NCBI GenBank assembly: GCA_016716535.1
Contig: JADJWD010000007.1
Location: 558,001 to 622,000, forward strand
DNA: 64,000 bases
Reading direction: 5' to 3'
Origin: Betaproteobacteria bacterium
GTDB taxonomy: Bacteria > Pseudomonadota > Gammaproteobacteria > Burkholderiales > Burkholderiaceae_C
Part shown: positions 16,195 to 24,249 of the stretch, in pieces
Layout of the letters: each line of letters starts with the position of its first letter
Numbering within the stretch: position 1 is the stretch's first letter
The notes under the pieces: model-generated
What the model was told of the DNA's origin: nothing
Seen by the model: the letters and a program-made list of their open reading frames with translations, nothing else
The model's database searches: none
Program-made: the position numbers and the translations under genes

Positions 16195-17208
16195 ATGGAC
16201 AAGAGCAACGTCGAAGAAGCCGGCCGCGGGCCGGTCATCGTCATCGGCCACACCGGCATGCTCGGCCAGGCTTTGATGCGCGTGGCCGCCGGGCGCGGCC
16301 GGCGCACGATCGGCATCTCGCGCCGCACGGTGCCGGTGAACCTGGCGCGCCAGGCGGACCTGGGGCCCTTCCTCGACCGGCTGGCGCCTTCGCTCGTGAT
16401 CAACGCGGCAGCATTGACCGACCTCGGATCGTGCGAGGCCGACCCCGCGGCGGCGCTCGAGCTCAACGTGCGCCTGCCGGGCCTGCTGGCCGCGTGGGCC
16501 AGCGCGCGCGGCGTGCCGTGGGTGCAGGTGTCCACCGACCACTACTGGCACGACATCGAGAACACGCTGCACGACGAGCGCGCGCCGGTGAGCCCGCCCA
16601 ACACCTACGCGCGCACCAAGCGCGCCGGCGAAGAGCAGGCGCTCGGCGACCCGAACTGCCTCGTGCTGCGCACCAACCTCGTGGGCTTTCGCGGCCGCGC
16701 GGGGCAGCCGACGTTCGTCGAGTGGGCGGTTGGCGCGCTCGCTGCCGGCCAGCCTTTCGACGGCTACACCGACGTGTGGGCCAGCAGCATCGAGGTGCAC
16801 CAGTTCGCGCATGTGCTGTTCGATCTCGTGCAGACGGGCGCCCTCGGGCTGCTGAACGTCGCCAGCCGCGAGTCGGTGAGCAAGGCCGACTTCATCGCCG
16901 CGCTCGCCGAGGCCGGCGGCTACGACACCGGCGCGCTGCGCCGCGTGGCGCGCCCGGCCCGCCAGCGGCCGCGCCGCGCCAACGCGATGGGCCTGGACGT
17001 GTCGCGCGTCGAAGCGCTGCTCGGCCGCGCGATGCCGACGCTGGCCGAGGTCATCGAGGCCGTCGTCGCGAGCCCCGGCATGCCGCCGCCGACGGTGCGC
17101 TTCGTCTCCGGCATGCAGATCGGCGAGACGCGCCCGGCGATGCTGGAAGACGCCGCCGGCGCAACGCAACACCCCGAGCAAGGAAGCCCCGATGTCGAAC
17201 GCGCCTGA
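16195..17208 (+). CDS. RmlD-like sugar-nucleotide reductase (SDR)
   Basis: 337 residues. A Rossmann motif VIGHTGMLGQAL, INAAALTDLGSCEADPAAAL, WVQVSTDHYWHD and the catalytic YARTK (Tyr and Lys) match dTDP-4-dehydrorhamnose reductase-type enzymes that reduce a 4-keto sugar. In canonical pseudaminate operons this slot holds the aminotransferase PseC. Here a reductase follows PseB directly, so it may act on the 4-keto product. The C-terminal 40 residues (RPAMLEDAAGATQHPEQG) extend past the fold. Its end overlaps the synthase start by 17 bases. Confidence 0.82.
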   Translation: MDKSNVEEAGRGPVIVIGHTGMLGQALMRVAAGRGRRTIGISRRTVPVNLARQADLGPFLDRLAPSLVINAAALTDLGSCEADPAAALELNVRLPGLLAAWASARGVPWVQVSTDHYWHDIENTLHDERAPVSPPNTYARTKRAGEEQALGDPNCLVLRTNLVGFRGRAGQPTFVEWAVGALAAGQPFDGYTDVWASSIEVHQFAHVLFDLVQTGALGLLNVASRESVSKADFIAALAEAGGYDTGALRRVARPARQRPRRANAMGLDVSRVEALLGRAMPTLAEVIEAVVASPGMPPPTVRFVSGMQIGETRPAMLEDAAGATQHPEQGSPDVERA

Positions 17209-18334
17209 TCCGCTGCGCATCGCCGGCCGCCGGCTGGCGCTGGACGAGCCCACCTACTTCATCGCCGACATCGCCGCCAATCACGACGGCGACCTCGACC
17301 GCGCAAAGGCGCTGATCTGGGCCGCGAAGTCGGCCGGCGCAGACTGCGCCAAGTTCCAGCACTTCAAGGCCGAGCGCATCGTCAGCGACCACGGCTTCAA
17401 GGCGCTCGGCGCTCAGCTCGGGCATCAGGCCAGCTGGGATCGGCCGGTCTTCGATGTCTACCGCGCCTACGAGCTGAACCGCGCCTGGAACGAGGAGCTC
17501 GCGTCGACGGCGCGCGCCGCCGGCATCCACTTCATGACGACGCCCTACGACGAGGAGGCGGTGGCCGAGCTCGACCCGTTCGTGCCGGCGTGGAAGATCG
17601 GCTCGGGCGACATCACTTGGACCGAGTTCATCCGCAAGGTTGCCGGCACCGGCAAGCCGCTGCTGCTGGCGACCGGCGCCAGCCACCTCGCCGATGTCGA
17701 CCGCGCCGTGCGCGCCGCGCTGGCCGTCAGCCGCCAGCTCGTGCTGATGCAGTGCAATACCAACTACACCGGCGCGCTCGAGAACTTCCGCCACATCAAC
17801 CTGAACGTGCTGAAGACCTACGCGGCGCGCTATCCGCGCGTGCTGCTGGGCTTGTCCGACCATTCGCCCGGCCACGCCACGGTGCTGGGCGCGGTGGCGC
17901 TGGGCGCGCGCGTCGTCGAAAAACACTTCACCGACGACAACACGCGCGTCGGCCCCGACCACGGCTTCGCGATGAACCCGCGCACGTGGCACGAGATGGT
18001 GCTGCGCACGCGCGAGCTCGAGGCCGCGCTCGGCGACGGCATCAAGCGCGTCGAAGCCAACGAGATGCAGACGGCCGTGCTGCAGCAGCGCTGCCTGCGC
18101 GCGCGCCGCGACCTGCCGGCGGGCACCGTGCTGACGATGGACGACCTGGAACCGTTGCGCCCGGCGCCGCCCGGCGCCGCGCGGCCGTACGAGCTGGGCT
18201 CGCTGCTCGGCCGCCGGCTGCGCGAAGGCCGCGCCTTCGGCGAAGCGCTGTCGCTGGACGACGTGGACCCGGTCATCGGCGACGAGCTGATCGCCGCCGA
18301 GCGCGCCGCGGTCGAACGCGCGGCTGCGTACTGA
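17192..18334 (+). CDS. pseI: NeuB/PseI-type nonulosonic acid synthase
   Basis: 380 residues. The NeuB barrel begins YFIADIAANHDGDLDRAKAL, contains CAKFQHFKAERIV, FMTTPYDEEAV, AWKIGSGDITWTEFIRKVA, QCNTNYTGALENF and LGLSDHSPGHATVLGAVALG, and retains GARVVEKHFTDDN. A C-terminal SAF antifreeze-like domain starts near 295 (RRDLPAGTVLTMDDL). The enzyme condenses an N-acetylated hexose with phosphoenolpyruvate. Sequence around the sugar pocket is not enough to tell Pse, Leg or Neu substrates apart. It is translationally coupled to the upstream reductase by a 17-base overlap. Confidence 0.88.
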   Translation: MSNAPDPLRIAGRRLALDEPTYFIADIAANHDGDLDRAKALIWAAKSAGADCAKFQHFKAERIVSDHGFKALGAQLGHQASWDRPVFDVYRAYELNRAWNEELASTARAAGIHFMTTPYDEEAVAELDPFVPAWKIGSGDITWTEFIRKVAGTGKPLLLATGASHLADVDRAVRAALAVSRQLVLMQCNTNYTGALENFRHINLNVLKTYAARYPRVLLGLSDHSPGHATVLGAVALGARVVEKHFTDDNTRVGPDHGFAMNPRTWHEMVLRTRELEAALGDGIKRVEANEMQTAVLQQRCLRARRDLPAGTVLTMDDLEPLRPAPPGAARPYELGSLLGRRLREGRAFGEALSLDDVDPVIGDELIAAERAAVERAAAY

Positions 18335-18336
18335 AC

Positions 18337-18885
18337 ATGCTGCAAGGCCGCCACGTCGGGCTGCGCGCGATCGAGCCGCACGACCTGCCGCAACTGCTGG
18401 CCTGGCGCAACGACCCGCGCCTGCGCCGCCACTTCCGCGAATATCGCGAGTTGAACTCGACGCAGCAGCAGCAGTGGTTCGACACGCGTGTGGTCAACGA
18501 CCCGTCGACGCGCATGTTCGCCGTCGTCGAGCGCGCACCGGGACCGAGCGCCGGCCGCCTGCTCGGTGCCGCGGGCCTGTGCTACATCGACTGGGTCAAC
18601 CGCACGGCCGACTTCAGCCTCTACATCGGCGCCGACGACCTGTACATCGACGACCGCTACGCGCCCGACGCGGCGGTGGCGATGATCGACTACGCCTTCG
18701 ACGAGTTGGGCCTGAACCGGCTGTGGTCGGAGATCTACGCCTTCGACGAATCGAAACGGCGCTTCTTCGAGACGCTGGGCTTTTCGCTCGACGGCGTGCA
18801 CCGGCAGACCCACTGGGCCGAAGGCGCCTGGCACGACAGCCGCTACTACTCGCTGCTGGCGAGCGACGCGCGGCCGAAGCGCTGA
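18337..18885 (+). CDS. GNAT acetyltransferase, PseH-like
   Basis: 182 residues of the Acetyltransf_3 (RimJ/RimL-like) GNAT type: MLQGRHVGLRAIEPHDLPQL, AWRNDPRLRRHFREYRELNS, LYIGADDLYIDDRYAPDAAV and IYAFDESKRRFFETLGFSLD. In pseudaminate operons PseH acetylates the 4-amino sugar; by position this is the same slot. Without an aminotransferase in the operon, its acceptor is unclear; it could need an amino group made elsewhere or act on a hydroxyl. Starts two bases after the synthase stop. Confidence 0.82.
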   Translation: MLQGRHVGLRAIEPHDLPQLLAWRNDPRLRRHFREYRELNSTQQQQWFDTRVVNDPSTRMFAVVERAPGPSAGRLLGAAGLCYIDWVNRTADFSLYIGADDLYIDDRYAPDAAVAMIDYAFDELGLNRLWSEIYAFDESKRRFFETLGFSLDGVHRQTHWAEGAWHDSRYYSLLASDARPKR

Positions 18886-18905
18886 CACACGTTCCTGGAA
18901 CCGAG

Positions 18906-19586
18906 ATGAGAAACCTCGCCGTCATCCCTGCCCGCGGCGGCAGCAAGCGCATTCCGCGGAAGAACATCAAGCCCTTCGGCGGCAAGCCGATGATCGCCTA
19001 CGCCATTGCCGCGGCGCGCGCGAGCGAGCTTTTCGACGAGATCGTCGTCAGCACCGACGACGACGAGATCGCCGAAGTCGCCGCCGCGCACGGCGCGAGC
19101 GTGCCCTTCCGCCGCCCGGCCGAACTCGCCGACGACCAGACGACGACGGTGCCGGTGATCGCGCACGCCGCCGAGTGGTTCTCCGCGCGCGGCCGCGCGC
19201 CGGCGGCCGTGTGCTGCATCTACCCGTGTGTGCCGCTGCTGCGCGCCGACGACCTGCGCGGCGCATACACGATGTTCGTCGAGCGCGGCGCCGAGTACGT
19301 CTACCCCGTCGTCCAGTTTCACAGCTCACCGTGGCGCGGCATGCGCCGGCCGGACAACGGGCCGATGGAGTTCGTGCATCCGGAGTTCGAGCTGACGCGC
19401 ACGCAGGACCTGCCGAAGGTTTACTTCGATGCGGGTCAGTTCTATTGGGGTCGCGCGTCGGCTTGGCGGGCCGGGATGCGGATGCATTCGAATGGCCACG
19501 GCTACGTCGTTGAGTCTCATCGAGTCGTCGATATCGACACGCCGGAGGATTGGCGGCGGGCGGAGTTGATCGCCCGGGCGCTGTAG
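18906..19586 (+). CDS. pseF: CMP-nonulosonic acid synthetase, PseF-like
   Basis: 226 residues. The cytidylyltransferase signature IPARGGSKRIPRKNIKPFGG is at the N terminus, followed by FDEIVVSTDDDEIAEVAAAH, YPCVPLLRADDLRGAY and VYFDAGQFYWG, which match PseF-type enzymes. It activates the nonulosonate with CTP to give the CMP-sugar donor. The last gene of the operon, ending just before a strong hairpin. Confidence 0.9.
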   Translation: MRNLAVIPARGGSKRIPRKNIKPFGGKPMIAYAIAAARASELFDEIVVSTDDDEIAEVAAAHGASVPFRRPAELADDQTTTVPVIAHAAEWFSARGRAPAAVCCIYPCVPLLRADDLRGAYTMFVERGAEYVYPVVQFHSSPWRGMRRPDNGPMEFVHPEFELTRTQDLPKVYFDAGQFYWGRASAWRAGMRMHSNGHGYVVESHRVVDIDTPEDWRRAELIARAL

Positions 19587-19610
19587 GGAGGAAACCTTCC
19601 TTCCTCGGGT

Positions 19611-19636
19611 GGAGGTCGGGTCCCGGCCCGACCTCC
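19611..19636. terminator. 10-bp hairpin between convergent genes
   Basis: GGAGGTCGGG (19611-19620) pairs perfectly with CCCGACCTCC (19627-19636) around TCCCGG. It lies between the ends of pseF and the minus-strand monooxygenase. No T run follows on either strand, so it is a likely but not classical terminator. Confidence 0.5.
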
Positions 19637-19657
19637 GACCCAAGCAGAAAGACAACC

Positions 19658-20899
19658 TCAATCGGAGAAGCGGCCCGGCCCTCGCCTGGGCACAGCCGGC
19701 CCGCGTCCGGTCAGCTGGCGAGTGATCGCCGCCTTCACCACCAAGCTGAACGGCGGCAGCTTCTCCGCCGCGGTGAGGAGCACCTTGCGCGCCAGCTTGG
19801 CCGGCTGATGCTCGTCGGTGAAGAGCTTGACGATCGCATTCGTGCCCAAGTACGTCGGCAACGTCGTGCGCCGATGCTCGTTCGCATACCGCGCCAGCAC
19901 CTCGGCCGAACCGATGTCCCGCCCGGCACCGCGCGCCGCCGCCAGTTCGCGCGCCAGCACCTCGACGCCATAGAGGCCGAAGTTGTACCCATGCGCCGTC
20001 ACCGGGTGCATGCCGACCGCGGCGTCGCCGACCAATGCGAAGCGCGGGCCGCTGAAGCGGTGCGCGTAGACGCCGACCAGCGGGTAGTGGTGCCGCGGCC
20101 CCGCGGCGCTCAGCCGGCCGAGCGCCGACGGCGACTGCGCCTGCACGCGCGCGGCAAACGCGGCGTCGTCGAGCGCCAGCCACTCGGGCGCGCGGTCGGC
20201 GGCCACGGTGACGACGGCCGAACTGCGCCGGCCGTTCAGCGGCAACAGCGCCAGCGTGTTGCCATAGCGGAAGCACTCCCAGGCGATGCCGTCGGAGTCG
20301 TTGTCGTGCGCGACGCGGCCGACGACGACGCTGCGCGCGAAGTCGTGGTGTGAGGCACCGATGCCCGCGAGCCGGCGCAGCTGCGAGAAGCGGCTGTCGG
20401 CGGCGACGACGAGCCTGGCGCCGAAACGCCGGCCGTCGGCCAGCGTCACCGTGGCCACGTCGGACCCGACATCGAGCGCGGTGACACGGGTGTCGCTGAG
20501 CACCTGTACGCCGGCGCGCGCTTCGGCGGCGCCCAGTGCGGCGGCGCGGATCAGGTGGTTGGGGATCAGCCAGCCGAGCGCTTCGAGCCCCGTGCCCTGG
20601 CTCATGAAACGCAGCGCCGCGGGCGAGTCGCCGTCGAGCACCCGCGCCTCGACCAGCGGCGCGATCTCGCCGGCCGGCACCCGCGACCACAGGCCCAGCC
20701 GCTCCATGATTGCGCGCGCACGGTGGGTCAGCGCAATCTCGCGCCCGTCCTCGGCCGGCTCGGCAATCGCCGCGCGCGGCGCCTGTTCGAGCACACACAC
20801 GCCAAGGCCGGCATCGGCCAGCGCCGCGGCCAGCGCCAGGCCGGCCGGGCCGGCGCCGACGATGAGGACGTCAGAAGAGGAGTCGGTGGAGGCGGTCAT
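19658..20899 (-). CDS. UbiH/UbiF/UbiM-family FAD monooxygenase
   Basis: 413 residues. The Rossmann start VLIVGAGPAGLALAAALADA, the mid-protein NHLIRAAALGAAEARAGVQV, and the FAD-binding RFALVGDAAVGMHPVTAHGY define a class A flavin hydroxylase of the ubiquinone type. The HPVTAHGYNFGL form resembles UbiM more than UbiH (which has HPIAGQGFNLGL), so C5 hydroxylation in ubiquinone synthesis is likely, but the exact carbon is uncertain. It stands alone, convergent with the pseF operon. Confidence 0.75.
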   Translation of the reverse strand: MTASTDSSSDVLIVGAGPAGLALAAALADAGLGVCVLEQAPRAAIAEPAEDGREIALTHRARAIMERLGLWSRVPAGEIAPLVEARVLDGDSPAALRFMSQGTGLEALGWLIPNHLIRAAALGAAEARAGVQVLSDTRVTALDVGSDVATVTLADGRRFGARLVVAADSRFSQLRRLAGIGASHHDFARSVVVGRVAHDNDSDGIAWECFRYGNTLALLPLNGRRSSAVVTVAADRAPEWLALDDAAFAARVQAQSPSALGRLSAAGPRHHYPLVGVYAHRFSGPRFALVGDAAVGMHPVTAHGYNFGLYGVEVLARELAAARGAGRDIGSAEVLARYANEHRRTTLPTYLGTNAIVKLFTDEHQPAKLARKVLLTAAEKLPPFSLVVKAAITRQLTGRGPAVPRRGPGRFSD

Positions 20900-20944
20900 C
20901 GGGGCATGATGCCCGGCGCCGCTTACGCCGTGCCTTGACCGGGG

Positions 20945-21628
20945 TCAGGCGGCCGGCACCACCTTGAACAGGTACTGGAACACCTCCGCATCGGCCGCCG
21001 CCTGCTCGGCGTCGGCGCCGGCGGCGCGCGCGATGGTGCGGATGCCGTGCATCAGCTCGGCCGGCGGCGTGGCGCTGACGCGCCGGGCGATGCCGGTCTC
21101 GACGCGCCAGCCGGCCTGCTGGAACATCTCCAGCATCGTCAGGCGCGTGAACCAGCGGATGTGCGTGCGGTCCAAGAGGCCGCTGTCCTCGTAGCGGAAG
21201 GCGCCGGTCGCCAGCCGCATCTGCACGCTCCAGTGCTGGCCGTTGGGGATGCAGGCGACGAGGCAGCCGCCGGGCGCGATGCGTTCGCGGATGCGGCGCA
21301 CCAGCCGCCACGGGTCGCGCAGGTGTTCGAGGCAGTCGCCGAAGACCCAGCAGTCGCTCGGGAACAGCACCTCGAAGGCCTGCTCGTCGAACTTCTCGAT
21401 GTCGCCGGCGAGCGCGGTGTCGCAGTGCGCCGCCGCGACGGCGGCGTAGTCGGCGTCGATGTCGATGCCGGTGTAGCGCGTGCCGGGGTGGGCGGCGCGG
21501 TAGGCGGCGGCGAGCGCGCCGTGCATGCAGCCGACCTCGACGACGTGGCGCGCGCCGGTGGGCATCAGCGCCAAGAGGTCGCGGTTGACGATGCCGTGCG
21601 CCGGCGTCTGCTTCATCAACGCAGCCAT
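20945..21628 (-). CDS. class I SAM-dependent methyltransferase
   Basis: About 227 residues from ATG 21628, which has a GGGGG ribosome-binding stretch seven bases upstream; an ATG at 21616 directly after the tolC-like stop is the alternative. SAM-binding motif HVVEVGCMHGALAAAY, acidic VFGDCLEHL, and IAPGGCLVACIPN are present. The substrate may be a polysaccharide or lipid carrier, as such proteins occur in glycan clusters, but this is unsupported. Overlaps the end of the TolC-like gene by a few codons. Confidence 0.75.
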   Translation of the reverse strand: MAALMKQTPAHGIVNRDLLALMPTGARHVVEVGCMHGALAAAYRAAHPGTRYTGIDIDADYAAVAAAHCDTALAGDIEKFDEQAFEVLFPSDCWVFGDCLEHLRDPWRLVRRIRERIAPGGCLVACIPNGQHWSVQMRLATGAFRYEDSGLLDRTHIRWFTRLTMLEMFQQAGWRVETGIARRVSATPPAELMHGIRTIARAAGADAEQAAADAEVFQYLFKVVPAA

Positions 21629-23019
21629 TCGCCGACCCCCTTGCCCAGCGACAGCAGGTTGGCGTTCATCTGCTGCCCGTCGGTGAGCGCGTTGACGTAC
21701 GACACGCGCAGGTTGAAGTGGTCGGCCTCGGCGGCCATCACGTCGAAGAGGCTGCGCCGGCCCAACTGCTGCCATTGCTGCAGCGTCGCGGTGCGCACCT
21801 GCTCGGAATCGCGCAGCACGGCGGCGGTGCGGCGCAGGCGGTCGAAGCTCGCTTGCGCCTGCTCGTGCACCTCGGCGACGCGGAACCGCCGCGCCTCGAT
21901 GACTTCGGCGCGCTGCATCTCGGCGGCGCGCGCGCGCTTGCGCGCCGCGTCGGTGGCCGGGCCGACGCCCGGGCTCATCAGCGGAATGTTGACCGAGAGA
22001 CCGATGGCATAGCTGCCGTTCTTCACGGACCCGCGCGAGCCGCCGCGGCCGATGGCCTGCGAGCCGCTCACGTTCCAGGCGACCTGCGGGCTGGTGGCGG
22101 CGGCGACCGCGTCGACGTAGTGCTGCGCCGCCGCTGTCTGCGCCGTCAGCGCCGCGACTTCGCTCGAGCGTTCGACATCGGCGACGAGCTGCGGCAGCGG
22201 CTGCACTTCGAGCAGCAGGCTCGCCAGCCCCTCGGCGCCGGGCAGCGTGTCGCCGACCAGGCGGCGCAGCCGCACCTCGGTGCCGCGCAGTTGCGACTGC
22301 GCCCCGGCGAGCGAAATCTCGGCTTGCTGGAGCGACTTCTTCGCCTGCACCAGTTCACTCGCGCGGCCGCGGTCGGCGCGCACGATCGTCTCCAGCGCCT
22401 GCACGAGGCAGCCCATCTTGCGCACGTACTGGCCGTACACGAGCGCGTGCTGGCGGTAGCGGCTGCGCTCGAGCGCCAGCGCCACCGTCGTCAAGGCGAG
22501 CTGTTCCTGCACGTTGAGCTGGCCGTGCCGCGCCGACTCGGCCATCTGCGTGCGCCAGTCGACGAGGCGGTCGATACGGCCGCCGTCGTAGAGCAACTGG
22601 CCGACGTTGACCGAGCCGCGCAGTTGCAGCGCCGAGGTCTCGGTGCCGGCCAGCGACTGCGAGCCGCCGGGCCCGACGCCGCCGCCGATGCTGGCCTGCA
22701 CGGCCTTGGCGGCGCGTGTTTCGCGGATGTCGTCTTCGGCCGCGTCGGCCAGCAGCCGTGCGGCACCGACCTGGTGGCTGCGCGTGAGCGCCTCGCGCAC
22801 CATCGATTGCAGCGTGCCGCGCGGGTCGGGCGCTGCGGAGGGCGCGGCCGAGGCGGCGGCTTGCGGCGCGGCCGCGTCGAGCCGGTCTTCGTCGATGCAG
22901 GTGGCGGCGTGTGCGCCGAGCCAGGGCAGGCAAGCGGCGATCGACAACGCGGCCGCGGCGGCAGCGCGGCGAGGCCGGCATCGCACCGGGGCAAGGACAG
23001 AGGAGAGTGCGGGCGTCAT
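21616..23019 (-). CDS. TolC-family outer-membrane channel protein
   Basis: 467 residues with a signal peptide ending near AHA. Heptad-rich helical segments such as MAESARHGQLNVQEQLALTT, ELVQAKKSLQQAEISLAGAQ and SYAIGLSVNIPLMSPGVGPA match the duplicated TolC domain (PF02321), though most of the sequence is coiled coil. It forms the outer-membrane exit for type I secretion or efflux. No inner-membrane pump or membrane-fusion gene is adjacent in the window. It overlaps the downstream methyltransferase. Confidence 0.83.
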   Translation of the reverse strand: MTPALSSVLAPVRCRPRRAAAAAALSIAACLPWLGAHAATCIDEDRLDAAAPQAAASAAPSAAPDPRGTLQSMVREALTRSHQVGAARLLADAAEDDIRETRAAKAVQASIGGGVGPGGSQSLAGTETSALQLRGSVNVGQLLYDGGRIDRLVDWRTQMAESARHGQLNVQEQLALTTVALALERSRYRQHALVYGQYVRKMGCLVQALETIVRADRGRASELVQAKKSLQQAEISLAGAQSQLRGTEVRLRRLVGDTLPGAEGLASLLLEVQPLPQLVADVERSSEVAALTAQTAAAQHYVDAVAAATSPQVAWNVSGSQAIGRGGSRGSVKNGSYAIGLSVNIPLMSPGVGPATDAARKRARAAEMQRAEVIEARRFRVAEVHEQAQASFDRLRRTAAVLRDSEQVRTATLQQWQQLGRRSLFDVMAAEADHFNLRVSYVNALTDGQQMNANLLSLGKGVGEWLR

Positions 23020-23149
23020 CGGCCTGGCGAGCGAGTGAGCAGGAGCGGCTGATCAGCCGCCAGTCTCGTCGCCGGCGCCGCGCGCTAAAGCCCGATGTCG
23101 CAGCGGAAGACGGCGCTTTTCTGCCCCGCCGCGGCGAAGCACCCGCTCG

Positions 23150-24127
23150 TCAGCCGCCCGGCTGCACGCCGAACAGCCACGCCAGCGTCGTGAAGCTCAC
23201 GAACGCGAGCACGGTGCTCGTCATGATGATGCGCGCGACGCGGCCGTTGTCGGCGCCGAAGCGCTCGGCCAAGAGCGAGACGTTGCTGGCGCTCGGCAGC
23301 GCCGCGGTCAGCGTCAACACCACCACCTGCAGGCCGGTGAGCGGCAGGCCGAGCGAACGCGCGGCCAGCGCCAGCGCGAACACCAGCAGCGGATGCAGCG
23401 CGAGCTTGACCAGCGCCACCGGCACGAAGTCGGCCGGCGCGGTGCGGTGGTGCGCGTGCTGGCCGGCGCGGAAGAGCACGGCGCCGATCGTGAACAGCGC
23501 CACCGGCGTGGCCGCATCGGCGAGCAGCCGCACGATGACCTCCAGCGGCCCGGTCAGCTTGAAGCCGACAGCCGACGACGCCGCGCCGAGCGCAATCGCC
23601 CACGGCAGCGGGTTCGAGACCGCGCCGCGCAGCGCCCGCACAAGCGCCGCACGTGCGCCGGCGCCGTGGTCCTGCGCCGCGCCGGCGGCCGAGGCAAGCG
23701 CGAGGCACAACGAACTGGTGACGAAGAGGTCCACCAGCATCGTCGTCATCATCGGCGCGGTGGCCACCGGGCCCAGCAGCGCGGCCAGCAGCGGCAAGCC
23801 CATGAAGCCGGTGTTCGGGAAGGCGGCCACGAGCGCGCCGAACGACGCGTCCTTCAGCCCGACGCGCTTGTTCAGCGAAAACGCGATCGTCACCAGCACG
23901 ATCAACAGCGCCGCGAGCAGCCACACGCCGAAGGCCACCGGGTTCAGCAGCTCGAACACCGGCGTCGCGTTGCCGAAGCGAAACAGCATGCACGGCAGCG
24001 CGAAATAGAGGACAAACGCGTTCAAGCCCGGGATCGCGCTTTCGGGCAACACGTGCCGCCGCGCCGCCAGGTAGCCGGCGAGGACGAGGGCGAAGAAGGG
24101 AATCGTGACGGCGAGGATCGCTTGCAT
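23150..24127 (-). CDS. AEC-family auxin-efflux-carrier-like transporter
   Basis: 325 residues with about ten membrane segments. The N-terminal MQAILAVTIPFFALVLAGYL, the central FPNTGFMGLPLLAALLGPVA and TPVALFTIGAVLFRAGQ match the Mem_trans (PF03547) AEC family. Bacterial members export malate, malonate or other organic acids. Stand-alone gene, divergent from sppA. Confidence 0.88.
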   Translation of the reverse strand: MQAILAVTIPFFALVLAGYLAARRHVLPESAIPGLNAFVLYFALPCMLFRFGNATPVFELLNPVAFGVWLLAALLIVLVTIAFSLNKRVGLKDASFGALVAAFPNTGFMGLPLLAALLGPVATAPMMTTMLVDLFVTSSLCLALASAAGAAQDHGAGARAALVRALRGAVSNPLPWAIALGAASSAVGFKLTGPLEVIVRLLADAATPVALFTIGAVLFRAGQHAHHRTAPADFVPVALVKLALHPLLVFALALAARSLGLPLTGLQVVVLTLTAALPSASNVSLLAERFGADNGRVARIIMTSTVLAFVSFTTLAWLFGVQPGG

Positions 24128-24162
24128 GCCGCGGGCGAGTATCGCAGCGCGGTGGAAGGGGT

Positions 24163-24219
24163 CTTCGATACCTCAGCCCGAACGGATCAAGAGAACCCGA
24201 TCGCCCTGAGGTATCGAAG
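24163..24219. repeat. palindromic intergenic repeat (TTCGATACCTCAG family)
   Basis: CTTCGATACCTCAG (24163-24176) is an exact reverse complement of CTGAGGTATCGAAG (24206-24219). Imperfect pairing extends further inward (CCCGAACGG against CCGATCGCC). It lies in the divergent spacer between the AEC transporter and sppA. The TTCGAnnnnCTCAGnnCGAACGG form resembles dispersed palindromic repeats common in GC-rich proteobacteria, so copies elsewhere in the genome are expected. No second copy was seen in this window. Confidence 0.7.
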
Positions 24220-24249
24220 GGCCGGTCGCCACTGGCTATCCTTGCCGCC

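Noticed and set aside
19658..20899. Assigning the monooxygenase firmly to UbiH
   Set aside because: The HPVTAHGYNFGL form is closer to UbiM-like enzymes; the position of hydroxylation cannot be fixed from sequence.
21718..23052. 444-residue plus-strand frame opposite the TolC gene
   Set aside because: Antisense shadow with His/Val/Asp-rich composition; the TolC-like frame has a signal peptide and family motifs.
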